From positions 1 to 17,632 of the forward strand of contig JANPII010000132.1 in NCBI GenBank assembly GCA_031424915.1: a DNA stretch of 17,632 nt, read 5' to 3'. A program made the translations under genes and the position numbers. Shown in pieces: positions 1 to 7,727 of this stretch. Under the pieces are notes generated by a model. That model was not told the DNA's origin and searched no databases. It saw only the letters and a program-made list of their open reading frames with translations. This DNA comes from JANPII01 sp031424915 (GTDB lineage: Bacteria; Pseudomonadota; Alphaproteobacteria; Rickettsiales; Midichloriaceae). The stretch's first letter is position 1. Each line of letters begins with the position of its first letter.

Positions 1-22
1 GCTTCGGCTAGCTCATAGCTTA

Positions 23-179
23 TACCATTTCTCTAAAATAACTATACACTTGAAGCCTTTTTGGTAATTTTAACATACCATTTTCGAGTCAGTATATTGA
101 ATACAGGCGTCTCAAATGATAAGCAAAAATTCCACAAAAATTCTTGCTTGAAGTGTGCACTTATTTCCTAGATTTGGTG
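23..179. repeat. MITE-like palindromic repeat, copy A (most diverged)
   Basis: This is about 157 bp bounded by imperfect terminal inverted repeats. The left end reads TACCATTTCT and the right end reads AGATTTGGTG; the latter has lost the final TA seen in the other copies. The interior matches copy C in the same orientation: the words CTTTTTGGTAATTTTA, CATACCATTTTCG, ACAGGCGTCTCAAA and TTCCACAAAAATT occur in the same order. It carries no open reading frame of its own. The terminal substitutions suggest an old copy. It lies upstream of the first small gene, and I see no gene between it and the left edge. Confidence 0.85.
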
Positions 180-223
180 TTAGTACCCAAAAACATATTT
201 AAAAACGAGCTTTGGATAAGGTA

Positions 224-345
224 TGTGATGGCTTAAAAGGTATAGCGTCGTTGCTGCGAGCCACCGTGGGTGGTGCGGCAATCTATAACACTCATGGATC
301 ACCACGCGCCTTTTGGCGCTTGTGGGGACGTCCCTATAGCCCTTT
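224..345. repeat. Dispersed hairpin repeat (GCGAGCCACC-type)
   Basis: Two GC-rich hairpins stand out against A+T-rich surroundings. The first has CCACC and GGTGG arms at 261-273 with a 3-nt loop, inside GCGAGCCACC...GCGGCAATCT. The second has GCGCC and GGCGC arms at 306-319 around TTTT, flanked by CCAC and GTGG. From memory, very similar text (GCGAG...GGCAATC...GGATCACCACG) is scattered through Rickettsiales and some Legionella genomes as non-coding repeats. A 74-residue open frame crosses it, but it has no ribosome binding site and its translation follows the repeat, so I do not call it a gene. Outer limits are approximate. Confidence 0.6.
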
Positions 346-455
346 CCAAGTATCATATACTCATCTTTCCGTAGTGCGGGTTAAAATACTTCTTACGCTG
401 CACATAAAAACGCTTCACTTTGTGTATTTAATTTAATATATTAAAGGCCAGATTT

Positions 456-485
456 TTGATAGACAAAACAATATAGACATATAAT
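456..485 (+). promoter_or_regulatory. Sigma-70-type promoter for the DUF465 gene
   Basis: A -35 box TTGATA (456-461) and a perfect -10 box TATAAT (480-485) are separated by 18 bp. Transcription would begin near 492, giving a leader of roughly 130 nt before the chosen start at 622. It is the best-matching promoter in the left intergenic stretch (193-621), which otherwise holds only the hairpin repeat. Confidence 0.55.
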
Positions 486-621
486 ATCATTTCTCTTTTT
501 ATATAAATAAAGATTGCTTTTATTGCAAGTTTGGTGTATAAGAAGAAAATCTATTATTAATAGTGTGTTTAGCTCTATTATGCATTCAATGAAGATACGC
601 ACGCGGCTGAGGAAACAAGAT

Positions 622-822
622 ATGATTACAGATATTAAGCAGCTAAAGGAGTTAAGCTCATTACGTTTTGAGCATTCTCGCATAGAAAAGGAGATAGCGA
701 ATCTATTAAGCAAGAAAGTTGTTAACTCTATGCAATTGCAATCTTTGAAAAAACGTAAGCTACTTATTAAAGAGCAAACTAGCGAGCTTGAAGATACTGT
801 AATTGAAGATATCATCGCCTAA
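622..822 (+). CDS. YdcH-like small helical protein (DUF465 family)
   Basis: A 66-residue protein. The chosen ATG at 622 has a GAGG ribosome binding site at 609-612. Longer in-frame starts exist at TTG 514 and ATG 580, but they add sequence with no family resemblance. The pattern LSSLRFEHSRIEKEI...LQSLKKRKLLIKEQTSEL matches DUF465/YdcH: a short helical hairpin with a conserved 'EH..ie..I' first helix and 'LKKrKL.lKe' second helix. Members are about 60-80 residues, abundant in alphaproteobacteria and of unknown molecular role; a coiled-coil structural role is commonly supposed. It is followed by a 131-nt gap and another small helical protein gene. Family assignment is fairly firm; function is unknown. 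Confidence 0.75.
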   Translation: MITDIKQLKELSSLRFEHSRIEKEIANLLSKKVVNSMQLQSLKKRKLLIKEQTSELEDTVIEDIIA

Positions 823-953
823 CTGACCTCATTTTATCATACTTCCTGATACTCTAACTTATGATATACGCTATAGCATTCAGCAAGCATCAACCTCACT
901 TCCTTAAGATTACATGGTGTTGCTGCTTGATAGCAAAAATTAGGATAAGTCAA

Positions 954-1253
954 ATGAGTAAAGACAATAGGGCCCCACATGGCGCATTAGAAAGACAGCT
1001 AGAACTTTGGACCCAACGCTATATAGAGCGTAGTACCCGCGAGCTAGAACGTAACATATCGCAAAGGTTTGTTGATATGAAGCATGATTGGCAACGTGAG
1101 ATTATCTCCGCTTTATCTCAAAATGCCATAAATAGCTTAAGGCAAAGCCCTGGGCCAGATTCATTAAAAAGCAAGGAGCCCAACCTTAATACAAGCCAGG
1201 TATTATCTATCATTGCGCATTGTATACAACGGGTCATGAAAAGAAACTTATAG
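954..1253 (+). CDS. Small basic helical protein, unrecognised
   Basis: A 99-residue protein starting MSKDNRAPHG. The ATG at 954 has AGGA at 942-945. An in-frame ATG at 861 would add 31 residues of cysteine-rich text with no visible ribosome binding site, so it is less likely. Residues ~12-60 look like one or two long amphipathic helices rich in Arg, Glu and Gln (LERQLELWTQRYIERSTREL, then ISQRFVDMKHDWQREIISAL). A Pro/Ser/Lys linker and a short final helix (SQVLSIIAHCIQRVMKRN) follow. No signal peptide, membrane segment or catalytic motif is seen. I do not recognise the family. It may share a transcript with the DUF465 gene upstream, since no terminator lies between them. Confidence 0.6.
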   Translation: MSKDNRAPHGALERQLELWTQRYIERSTRELERNISQRFVDMKHDWQREIISALSQNAINSLRQSPGPDSLKSKEPNLNTSQVLSIIAHCIQRVMKRNL

Positions 1254-1275
1254 CACATAACCGTGATGTTTTTGC

Positions 1276-1339
1276 AACAGGGTGAGGGAAATGCACCACA
1301 ATTCCTATAGAGGGGCTTGCATACCCTATAACACCTGTT
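1276..1339 (+). other. Long interrupted stem-loop upstream of the porin gene
   Basis: Arms pair in four blocks: AACAG with CTGTT, GTG with CAC, AGGG with CCCT, and ATGC (1291-1294) with GCAT (1319-1322), giving about 16 base pairs with small bulges. No T-tract follows, so it is not an ordinary intrinsic terminator. It lies 23 nt after the upstream stop codon and 69 nt before the porin start. It could be a 3' processing hairpin, a leader structure controlling porin synthesis, or part of a small RNA. The pairing is seen; any function is inference. Confidence 0.4.
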
Positions 1340-1407
1340 ATTAACTGCGCATTGTGGAGGAGCTAAAAATAGCGACTTAACGTTAATATATTAAAAAGGT
1401 AAAAGTT

Positions 1408-2601
1408 ATGGCTAAAAAGTTAATACTTACTGCCGCTTTGATTACTGGATTTGCTGGTTCGGCTGTTGCGCAGAATCCAACCATTAGTCTTAGTGGCTCC
1501 CTTGATACTCAGTATGGTTATGTATCTCAAAAACAAGAATTTAGATACGAAACTCCTGGAAATCTAGGTACTAACAAGCAACGCCAACAAGCTTTAGTGA
1601 ACAACACTAAAGTAGTAGCGCGTGTTGATAGCAAAAATGACCTACTAGGTTATGGTGCGATGATTAAGCTAAATGCTGATACTTCAAATGATAAATATGG
1701 TGATGCTGATAATGCACAGCAAACCATGGCATATCTAGAAGGCGCTTATGGTCGTATTGAAGCAGGTAGTTACACTGGTGCAAGTCACGCTCTACAAGTG
1801 AATGCTACTCAATTGGCAAAAGGTACCGGTGGTATAAATGGCGACTGGTGGTTGTGGACTAATCCTATTGCAGGAAGTGGTTCAGCTCAAACACAAGACT
1901 TCATTGTTGTCCCAACTCTTTATACCAATAATGTGGCGCTCATTGGCCTCAAAAGTGTGAACTCTTCTAAAATCACATTGTTGACTCCTGAATACATGGG
2001 TGGTTTCCGGGCTGGTGTAAGCTATATTCCAGATCTAGAATCTTACGGTACTATCAATAAAGCTAGCCAAGTTACAAGATATATTGCTGATGCAAGTGGT
2101 ATGTATCACAATATATTTGAAGGCGGTGTTCACTTTACTGGTAAGACAAATGGATATGGTCTAAAGCTTGCTTTGATTGGGCAAACTGGTGATGCTAAAT
2201 CCTACAACAGCAATCAGTATCGTAAGCTACGTGCTTGGGAAGCTGGTGCAGCTGTAAGCTACCTCAATCTTAAGTTTGCTGGTGCTTATGGTGATCATGG
2301 CAAATCTGGCCTAACTAAAGCTAGTACTGCACATGGATCAAAGTACTGGAATCTAGGTACTGCTTATGAGCATGGTCCATTAGGTGTGAGCTTGACTTAT
2401 GCCAACATGAAGCATGGTGCTCAAAATAATAAGAAAGCTAACCACTTGCATACTATAGCTGTGGGTGCTGATTACACTATAGCCCAAGGCGTAAAGCTTT
2501 ATGGTGATGTAACTAACTTCACTTTCAAAGACAAAGCTGCAAGCGTACCGCTTAATAATAAAGGTACTGTATTCTTAGTTGGTTCTAAGCTAAACTTCTA
2601 A
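1408..2601 (+). CDS. Outer-membrane porin (Gram-negative trimeric-porin type)
   Basis: A 397-residue beta-barrel channel for small hydrophilic solutes. A typical signal peptide, MAKKLILTAALITGFAGSAVAQ, would be cut after AVA or AVAQ. The mature part starts with a strand typical of porins (ISLSGSLDTQYGY) and contains many alternating strands such as VVARVDSK, GYGAMIKLNA, AYGRIEAGSY and GVSLTYANMK. It ends in an aromatic-terminated strand (VFLVGSKLNF), the signal the BAM complex uses for barrel insertion. Length and order fit the Porin_4 group. AAAAAGG precedes the ATG. Codon use is clean (many GCT and GGT codons), suggesting high expression. It is probably monocistronic: it ends in a strong terminator and begins after a structured region. 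Confidence 0.85.
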   Translation: MAKKLILTAALITGFAGSAVAQNPTISLSGSLDTQYGYVSQKQEFRYETPGNLGTNKQRQQALVNNTKVVARVDSKNDLLGYGAMIKLNADTSNDKYGDADNAQQTMAYLEGAYGRIEAGSYTGASHALQVNATQLAKGTGGINGDWWLWTNPIAGSGSAQTQDFIVVPTLYTNNVALIGLKSVNSSKITLLTPEYMGGFRAGVSYIPDLESYGTINKASQVTRYIADASGMYHNIFEGGVHFTGKTNGYGLKLALIGQTGDAKSYNSNQYRKLRAWEAGAAVSYLNLKFAGAYGDHGKSGLTKASTAHGSKYWNLGTAYEHGPLGVSLTYANMKHGAQNNKKANHLHTIAVGADYTIAQGVKLYGDVTNFTFKDKAASVPLNNKGTVFLVGSKLNF

Positions 2602-2617
2602 TATACTGCTTTTGAGA

Positions 2618-2646
2618 AAAAGGCCGGCTACGTGCCGGCTTTTTTT
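2618..2646 (+). terminator. Rho-independent terminator after the porin gene
   Basis: GCCGGC (2623-2628) pairs with GCCGGC (2634-2639) around a TACGT loop. G-T and A-T pairs extend the stem, and it is followed by seven T residues. It lies 16-20 nt after the porin stop codon and is the clearest intrinsic terminator in the window. Confidence 0.9.
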
Positions 2647-2667
2647 ATGCATTGCTCTTGAATTATA

Positions 2668-2690
2668 CCCATAGAGCACTAGCTTATGGG
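2668..2690. other. Hairpin in the porin-ftsH gap
   Basis: CCCATA (2668-2673) pairs with TATGGG (2685-2690), and inside it AGC pairs with GCT around ACTA. No T-tract follows. It lies about 170 nt upstream of ftsH in the 212-nt gap after the terminator. A leader or regulatory role is possible but not shown. I see no convincing promoter in this gap. Confidence 0.3.
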
Positions 2691-2858
2691 ATAACAAGCG
2701 TCCCACATACGCAGAGCTAAAAAAAGGCAGACAAAAAAATGCAAGCGTTGTAGGATAAAAGCATACCTCTAAGTATGAGGTGAGAAAAGAATAACTTCGA
2801 GCCAGTGAGTTAAAATCAATGTTTAATATAGATGTATAGGATTTGAAGCGGGAGTATT

Positions 2859-4787
2859 ATGAAAAATTTCAATCGCAATAGCACCAATGGTAGTAAAAGC
2901 TTAATGTTATGGCTAGTCATCATTATGATGACTATGTTGTTTTACCAAATGGTAAGCAGCGCTAATATGGTGGCTAAAATGCCGTTTTCTGATTTTCTTG
3001 GTCAGATTGAAGCTGGAAATGTGAAAGACGTAGTGATGCGTGGTGACATATTGGAAGGCCATTCTACCGAGGGGAAAATATTCAGCACTGTGCTCCCCCA
3101 TGGGTATCAAGGACTGGTGCCAATTCTAACTGAGAAGGGCGTAAAAATAGAAGTGCTGCCATTAGAAACATCTATGGGCAATTTTATTGGTTTGATGTTA
3201 TCTTGGTTCCCTGTATTGCTGTTGATTGGGGTTTGGGTATACTTTATGCGTAATGTACAGGGCGGTACTGGTGGCAAAGCTATGGGATTTGGCAAATCGC
3301 GTGCTCAACTTATCACTAAGGATAAGAATAAGATTACCTTCAAAGATGTAGCAGGGGTAGAAGAGGCTAAGGACGAGTTAGTAGAGATTGTAGAATTCCT
3401 GAAAGATCCGAGCAAGTTCCAAAGATTAGGGGGCAAGATACCTAAGGGTTGCTTATTAGTAGGGCATCCTGGTACCGGTAAAACTATGCTTGCTAAAGCT
3501 ATTGCAGGAGAAGCAAATGTTCCATTCTTTACTATTTCTGGTTCAGATTTTGTAGAAATGTTTGTAGGTGTTGGTGCTAGCAGGGTACGTGACATGTTTA
3601 CGCAAGCTAAGAAAAATGCGCCGTGTATTGTTTTTATTGATGAGATCGATGCAGTTGGTCGACACCGTGGTGCAGGTTTAGGTGGGGGCAATGACGAGCG
3701 CGAGCAGACCTTAAACCAATTATTAGTAGAGATGGATGGCTTTGCTGAAAACCAAGGTGTGATAGTAATTGCCGCAACCAATCGGCCAGACGTTTTAGAT
3801 CCAGCTTTGTTACGTCCAGGGCGATTCGACAGGCAGATTACGGTTTCATTACCTGATAAAAATGGGCGTGAGCAAATAATGAAGGTACATTTTAAGAAGG
3901 TACCAATGGCACCCGATGTAGATTTGGCAGTAATGGCGCGCCGTACCCCAGGTTTTTCAGGCGCGGATTTAGCGAACTTAATCAATGAAGCAGCATTACT
4001 TGCAGCGCGACGCAACCATAACTTTGTCACTATGGCGGAGCTAGAAGAAGCTATGGATAAGATATTAATGGGTACCATGCGTACTATGGTCATGAAGAGT
4101 GAGGAACGACGTCTAACAGCATACCATGAAGGTGGTCATGCTATTGTGACTTTACATACTGAAGCGGCTGATAAGATACACAAGGTTACAATTGTACCTA
4201 GAGGGCGTGCCCTGGGCATGGTGATGCAGCTACCAGAAGATGATCGCTATTCAATGACTTTAGAGCAGTGCTTAGCTCGACTATTATGCGCCATGGGAGG
4301 GCGCGCAGCTGAAGAGCTAATCTTTGGGCATCAAAAAGTAACCACTGGTGCTTCGAACGATATTAAGGTGGCAACAGCCCTGGCACGCAAAATGGTCACT
4401 CAGTGGGGATATAGTGATAAAATTGGCCCTGTGTTGGTTGGCGATGAACGTGAAGAGGTATTCTTAGGCCACAGTCTGGGTAATCAGAAGCAACTTTCAG
4501 ATGACCTAGCTCGTATTGTAGACCAGGAAATCAAGCGCTTCCTAGAAGAGGCATATGTAACAGCACGGCAATTATTGGAAAAGCATATAGATCAATTACA
4601 TCTGTTAGCCACCACCCTTTTAGAAAAAGAAACTATGAGCGGCGAAGAGGTAATGCACTTACTTGGATTGGAAATTCCAGTAGCGAGCAGCAGTAATGCT
4701 ACATTGGCAGAAGAAGAGGTTATGGAGGTAAAGCAGAAGCCTACAGAGCCTAAGCGTCGGAGTAAGAAAACAAAAGAGCAAGCATAA
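2859..4787 (+). CDS. ftsH: ATP-dependent zinc metalloprotease FtsH
   Basis: A 642-residue membrane-anchored AAA+ protease that extracts and degrades misfolded membrane proteins and short-lived cytosolic regulators as a hexamer. Two membrane segments are visible (about residues 15-34 and 109-130), with the periplasmic domain between them. The AAA module has Walker A at 202-209, Walker B CIVFIDE at 256-262, and the second region of homology with arginine fingers in LLRPGRFDR (317-325). The protease domain has the zinc motif HEGGH (423-427), with a probable third ligand D501. HEGGH rather than HEAGH is usual in alphaproteobacteria. Walker A reads GHPGTGKT where nearly all relatives have GPPGTGKT. 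The tail is rich in Lys and Glu. GGAG lies 4 nt before the ATG. The length is normal. Confidence 0.97.
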   Translation: MKNFNRNSTNGSKSLMLWLVIIMMTMLFYQMVSSANMVAKMPFSDFLGQIEAGNVKDVVMRGDILEGHSTEGKIFSTVLPHGYQGLVPILTEKGVKIEVLPLETSMGNFIGLMLSWFPVLLLIGVWVYFMRNVQGGTGGKAMGFGKSRAQLITKDKNKITFKDVAGVEEAKDELVEIVEFLKDPSKFQRLGGKIPKGCLLVGHPGTGKTMLAKAIAGEANVPFFTISGSDFVEMFVGVGASRVRDMFTQAKKNAPCIVFIDEIDAVGRHRGAGLGGGNDEREQTLNQLLVEMDGFAENQGVIVIAATNRPDVLDPALLRPGRFDRQITVSLPDKNGREQIMKVHFKKVPMAPDVDLAVMARRTPGFSGADLANLINEAALLAARRNHNFVTMAELEEAMDKILMGTMRTMVMKSEERRLTAYHEGGHAIVTLHTEAADKIHKVTIVPRGRALGMVMQLPEDDRYSMTLEQCLARLLCAMGGRAAEELIFGHQKVTTGASNDIKVATALARKMVTQWGYSDKIGPVLVGDEREEVFLGHSLGNQKQLSDDLARIVDQEIKRFLEEAYVTARQLLEKHIDQLHLLATTLLEKETMSGEEVMHLLGLEIPVASSSNATLAEEEVMEVKQKPTEPKRRSKKTKEQA

Positions 4788-4820
4788 ACCAAACGTGCTC
4801 TTTCACTCTAGTAAGGTATC

Positions 4821-5624
4821 ATGATTTTAGTAGATAGCCACTGCCACCTTGACTTTGATGTTCTTAGAGCAGAACTGCCCGCTGTGTTAGTACGTGCTGA
4901 AGCGGCCGGTGTGCGCTACATGCAGACGATATGTACCAAACTTGCAGAAGCAGAGCTGGTTCAAGAGATTGCAACAAGTCATAATAATATTTTTTGCTCA
5001 GTAGGTGTGCATCCACTAGAACTAGAAAATGAACCGGTGCCCACCATAGTGCAGCTATTGGCACTTGCTGAACATCCTAAGGTTATTGGCCTAGGAGAAA
5101 CAGGTCTTGATTACCACTATAGTAAAAAAACCTCTCAACTCCAGCATGATAGCTTTAAGGCCCATATAATGGCAGCACAAAAAAGTGGCTTACCGCTTAT
5201 CATTCATTCACGTGATGCTGACGAGGATACCCTCAACATACTGCGCCACCATCTCATTATCCAACCCTTTACTGGGGTGATCCACTGCTTTACTGGCAGT
5301 TATAACTTTGCTATGCAATGTCTTGACTTGGGTCTATATCTTTCCGCCTCAGGTATTATTACCTTTAAGAACGCCGAAGAAATACGTCGAGTCTTTGCCG
5401 AAGCACCCATGGAACGCACATTGATTGAGACAGATTCGCCATATCTAGCTCCTGTGCCTTATCGTGGTAAGAGTAATGAACCTGCCTATGTCGCCTATGT
5501 TGCCGAGTGTATCGCAGAGCTTAAGGGCTTATCAACGAAAGAAGTAGCCAAAATAACAACACACAATTTCTTTACTCTGTTTAATAGGGCCCAAGCAGAG
5601 GCGAAAACAGAAAATGGTGAGTAA
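4821..5624 (+). CDS. tatD: TatD-family metal-dependent hydrolase (DNase)
   Basis: A 267-residue TIM-barrel amidohydrolase-like enzyme; TatD proteins are metal-dependent 3'-5' DNases linked to DNA repair and turnover. All expected metal ligands are present: HCH (H7, H9), E93 in GETGLDYHY, H129 in IIHSRDAD, H155 in HCFTGS, and D205 in ETDSPYLAP. The length matches the family. It starts 33 nt after ftsH with AAGG just before the ATG. Its last 11 nt overlap the start of the next gene in another frame, so the two are translationally coupled. The physiological substrate cannot be read from sequence. Confidence 0.93.
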   Translation: MILVDSHCHLDFDVLRAELPAVLVRAEAAGVRYMQTICTKLAEAELVQEIATSHNNIFCSVGVHPLELENEPVPTIVQLLALAEHPKVIGLGETGLDYHYSKKTSQLQHDSFKAHIMAAQKSGLPLIIHSRDADEDTLNILRHHLIIQPFTGVIHCFTGSYNFAMQCLDLGLYLSASGIITFKNAEEIRRVFAEAPMERTLIETDSPYLAPVPYRGKSNEPAYVAYVAECIAELKGLSTKEVAKITTHNFFTLFNRAQAEAKTENGE

Positions 5625-7047
5625 AATACCGCGCCCTTTCTTCTGGTTTAGCATATGCAATTTCACATTATTAGTGCTGAGACTTATATGCTTATGGTAT
5701 AGTCCATTAGAGTTATATGCGGATGAAGCCCAGTATTGGCTGTGGTCCCTACAGCCAGACTGGGGGTATTATTCCAAGCCTCCAATGATCGCATGGGTTA
5801 TTTGGCTCAGCACTACATTAGGTGATAGTGAATTCTACGTGCGCTTGGCCTCACCTATACTATACAGCCTATCTGCATGGCTAGTATACGCAATTGCACA
5901 TCAGCTATGGCCAGCAGTAGCATTTTGGGCCGCGCTTGCTTATGTAACCATGCCTGCAATACATATAGGTAGTATGCTTATTACTACTGATGCCCTGCTG
6001 TTGTTATTTTGGGCAGCATCTTTGTACTGCACTCTGAGAGCTACGACCTCTACATTACCAATGGCATGGTGGACTATAGCAGGAGCTATGGCTGGCTTTG
6101 GCATGCTGAGCAAACCTAACATGTTAATTTTCCTACCTATCGTGGTGGCGTGGCTATGGTATTATGTGCCAAGATTTTATATGGGAATAGCATGCGCTAT
6201 TTCTTTGGCGACAATTATTTACCTACCTAATTTTTACTGGAATATAACCCACCATATGGCTACCGTTAATCATGTTAAGGGGCTAGTTTTAGGGGGCCAA
6301 GGCAGGCTGTGGGGTAGCATTGAATTTATAGCAGCACAATTTGGTATGATGGGCCCTGTGCTGTTCGGCCTTATGCTGTATCTGCTGATAAATTCCAGGC
6401 GTGCTATATTAGAGCAACCGCAGCTAGTGTTGTTATGGGGACTAGGGCTTATACAAATAACAGTGGTATTAGGTTTTGCCATGATTTCACATGCATACGC
6501 TAACTGGGCGGCGCCAAGTTATGTAACACTGTGCGTGGTAGTAGCATACCACGCATTACAGAGTCAATCACACCGAGTACAGCAGGCATTTAAGGTAGGT
6601 GTAGGGGTGAATATCCTAGTCGGGATCATCATTATGCTTTATCCACTATTGGCACCCTCAGACTTTAAGATAGGTAATATAGATCCGCTACAAAGGCTAA
6701 AGGGGGGTAAGGAATTGGGAAGTACTGTTTGCCAGATATATAAGCAATATCAAACTGAGCATGCGCTATTAGTTAGTGATGACCGTAAGGAATTGGCATT
6801 GCTTGGTTATTATTGCATGCCGCAGGTACTTAAATGGAACCCGAAGCATTTGACAAATGACCATTTTGATCTTACTACAAACCTTAATCTTTACCACGGC
6901 TACGATTTACTTCTGATAAGCAAAAGTGAAGATTTGCAGCAGATACCTAAGCCCTCTGTCCATGAGTACAGCAATTTTACTATATATTACAGTGGTAAAA
7001 TTAGACATTATAAAGTATTCTTGCTCAAAGATTTTCAAGGATATTAG
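5614..7047 (+). CDS. GT39/ArnT-like membrane glycosyltransferase
   Basis: A 477-residue polytopic protein of the PMT/ArnT fold. Such enzymes move a sugar from a polyprenyl-phosphate carrier to lipid A, glycans or protein on the periplasmic side. After the first membrane helix comes the diagnostic loop YADEAQYW (D37 and E38, the putative catalytic or metal-binding acids), followed by WGYYSKPPMIAW, as in PMT_2 members. About ten further hydrophobic segments follow, then a soluble C-terminal part from about residue 365. It overlaps tatD by 11 nt and is 2 nt from the PAP2 gene. That pairing suggests envelope glycolipid modification, perhaps with the phosphatase processing the lipid phosphate. Acceptor and sugar are unknown. 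Confidence 0.85.
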   Translation: MVSKIPRPFFWFSICNFTLLVLRLICLWYSPLELYADEAQYWLWSLQPDWGYYSKPPMIAWVIWLSTTLGDSEFYVRLASPILYSLSAWLVYAIAHQLWPAVAFWAALAYVTMPAIHIGSMLITTDALLLLFWAASLYCTLRATTSTLPMAWWTIAGAMAGFGMLSKPNMLIFLPIVVAWLWYYVPRFYMGIACAISLATIIYLPNFYWNITHHMATVNHVKGLVLGGQGRLWGSIEFIAAQFGMMGPVLFGLMLYLLINSRRAILEQPQLVLLWGLGLIQITVVLGFAMISHAYANWAAPSYVTLCVVVAYHALQSQSHRVQQAFKVGVGVNILVGIIIMLYPLLAPSDFKIGNIDPLQRLKGGKELGSTVCQIYKQYQTEHALLVSDDRKELALLGYYCMPQVLKWNPKHLTNDHFDLTTNLNLYHGYDLLLISKSEDLQQIPKPSVHEYSNFTIYYSGKIRHYKVFLLKDFQGY

Positions 7048-7049
7048 CT

Positions 7050-7727
7050 ATGACGCTCAGCTCCAGGCACCACATTATGATGCTAACTTGTGCTATAATA
7101 ACAGCATTACTGTTTTACTTCATCCCTCAAATTGATCTTTTGATGTCCGGATGGTTCTATGACGAAACGCATCATTTTTACCTTAGTCATACGCCTGCTG
7201 TAATTTTTGTACATAGGGCTGTACCTTATGTGACTGCTGCTTTTGTAGCTGGGGCAGCAATATGGGGTATGATGATATTTTGGAATACTCGCTCTATGCG
7301 TATTGCTCCTTACTTGGGAGCTATATATTTGATATCTGCCTGTGCCTTAGGGCCTGGAATAATGGTGCATCAGGTTTTTAAGGATTATTTTCAGCGTTCT
7401 CGTCCCGTGCAATCAAGGGAATTTGGAGGCCAACAAGCTTTTACTCCTGCTTTTGTGGTAGGGAAGGAGTGTGTGCAAAACTGTTCTTTTGTGTCGGGCC
7501 ACGCCGCAGTTGGCTTTATGTTTTATGCCTTAGCTTTTATACCACCTTTATATTCTTACCGTATACGCATTTTTGCAATTGGCACCATTTTGGGTGCCAT
7601 ATTTGGTATAGGCAGAGTAATGCAGGGTGGGCACTTTCTTAGCGACATTGTGTTCGCAGGTTTTGTAGTATACTTTACATGCTATTACTTGGCGTTATTT
7701 TTCCAACGTGTGCTAAAAATGCGTTAA
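7050..7727 (+). CDS. PAP2-superfamily membrane phosphatase
   Basis: A 225-residue membrane protein with the complete phosphatase signature: KX6RP at 111-119 (KDYFQRSRP), SGH at 149-151, and RX5HX3D at 189-199 (RVMQGGHFLSD). Family members dephosphorylate lipid phosphates such as undecaprenyl pyrophosphate, phosphatidylglycerophosphate or lipid A (LpxE) at the outer face of the inner membrane. Five or six membrane helices are visible. The ATG follows the glycosyltransferase stop by 2 nt, with AAGGAT as ribosome binding site, so it belongs to the tatD-GT operon. Its stop codon overlaps that of the convergent dipeptidase gene within one TTAA. A lipid A or carrier-lipid substrate is suggested by the neighbour, not proven. 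Confidence 0.88.
   Translation: MTLSSRHHIMMLTCAIITALLFYFIPQIDLLMSGWFYDETHHFYLSHTPAVIFVHRAVPYVTAAFVAGAAIWGMMIFWNTRSMRIAPYLGAIYLISACALGPGIMVHQVFKDYFQRSRPVQSREFGGQQAFTPAFVVGKECVQNCSFVSGHAAVGFMFYALAFIPPLYSYRIRIFAIGTILGAIFGIGRVMQGGHFLSDIVFAGFVVYFTCYYLALFFQRVLKMR

Noticed and set aside
212..436. 74-residue open frame in the left intergenic region
   Set aside because: It runs through the GC-rich hairpin repeat, has no ribosome binding site and no protein-like composition.
3305..4093. 262-residue open frame on the minus strand inside ftsH
   Set aside because: It is a shadow of the ftsH coding sequence; its composition reflects the complementary strand and the + strand protein is unambiguous.
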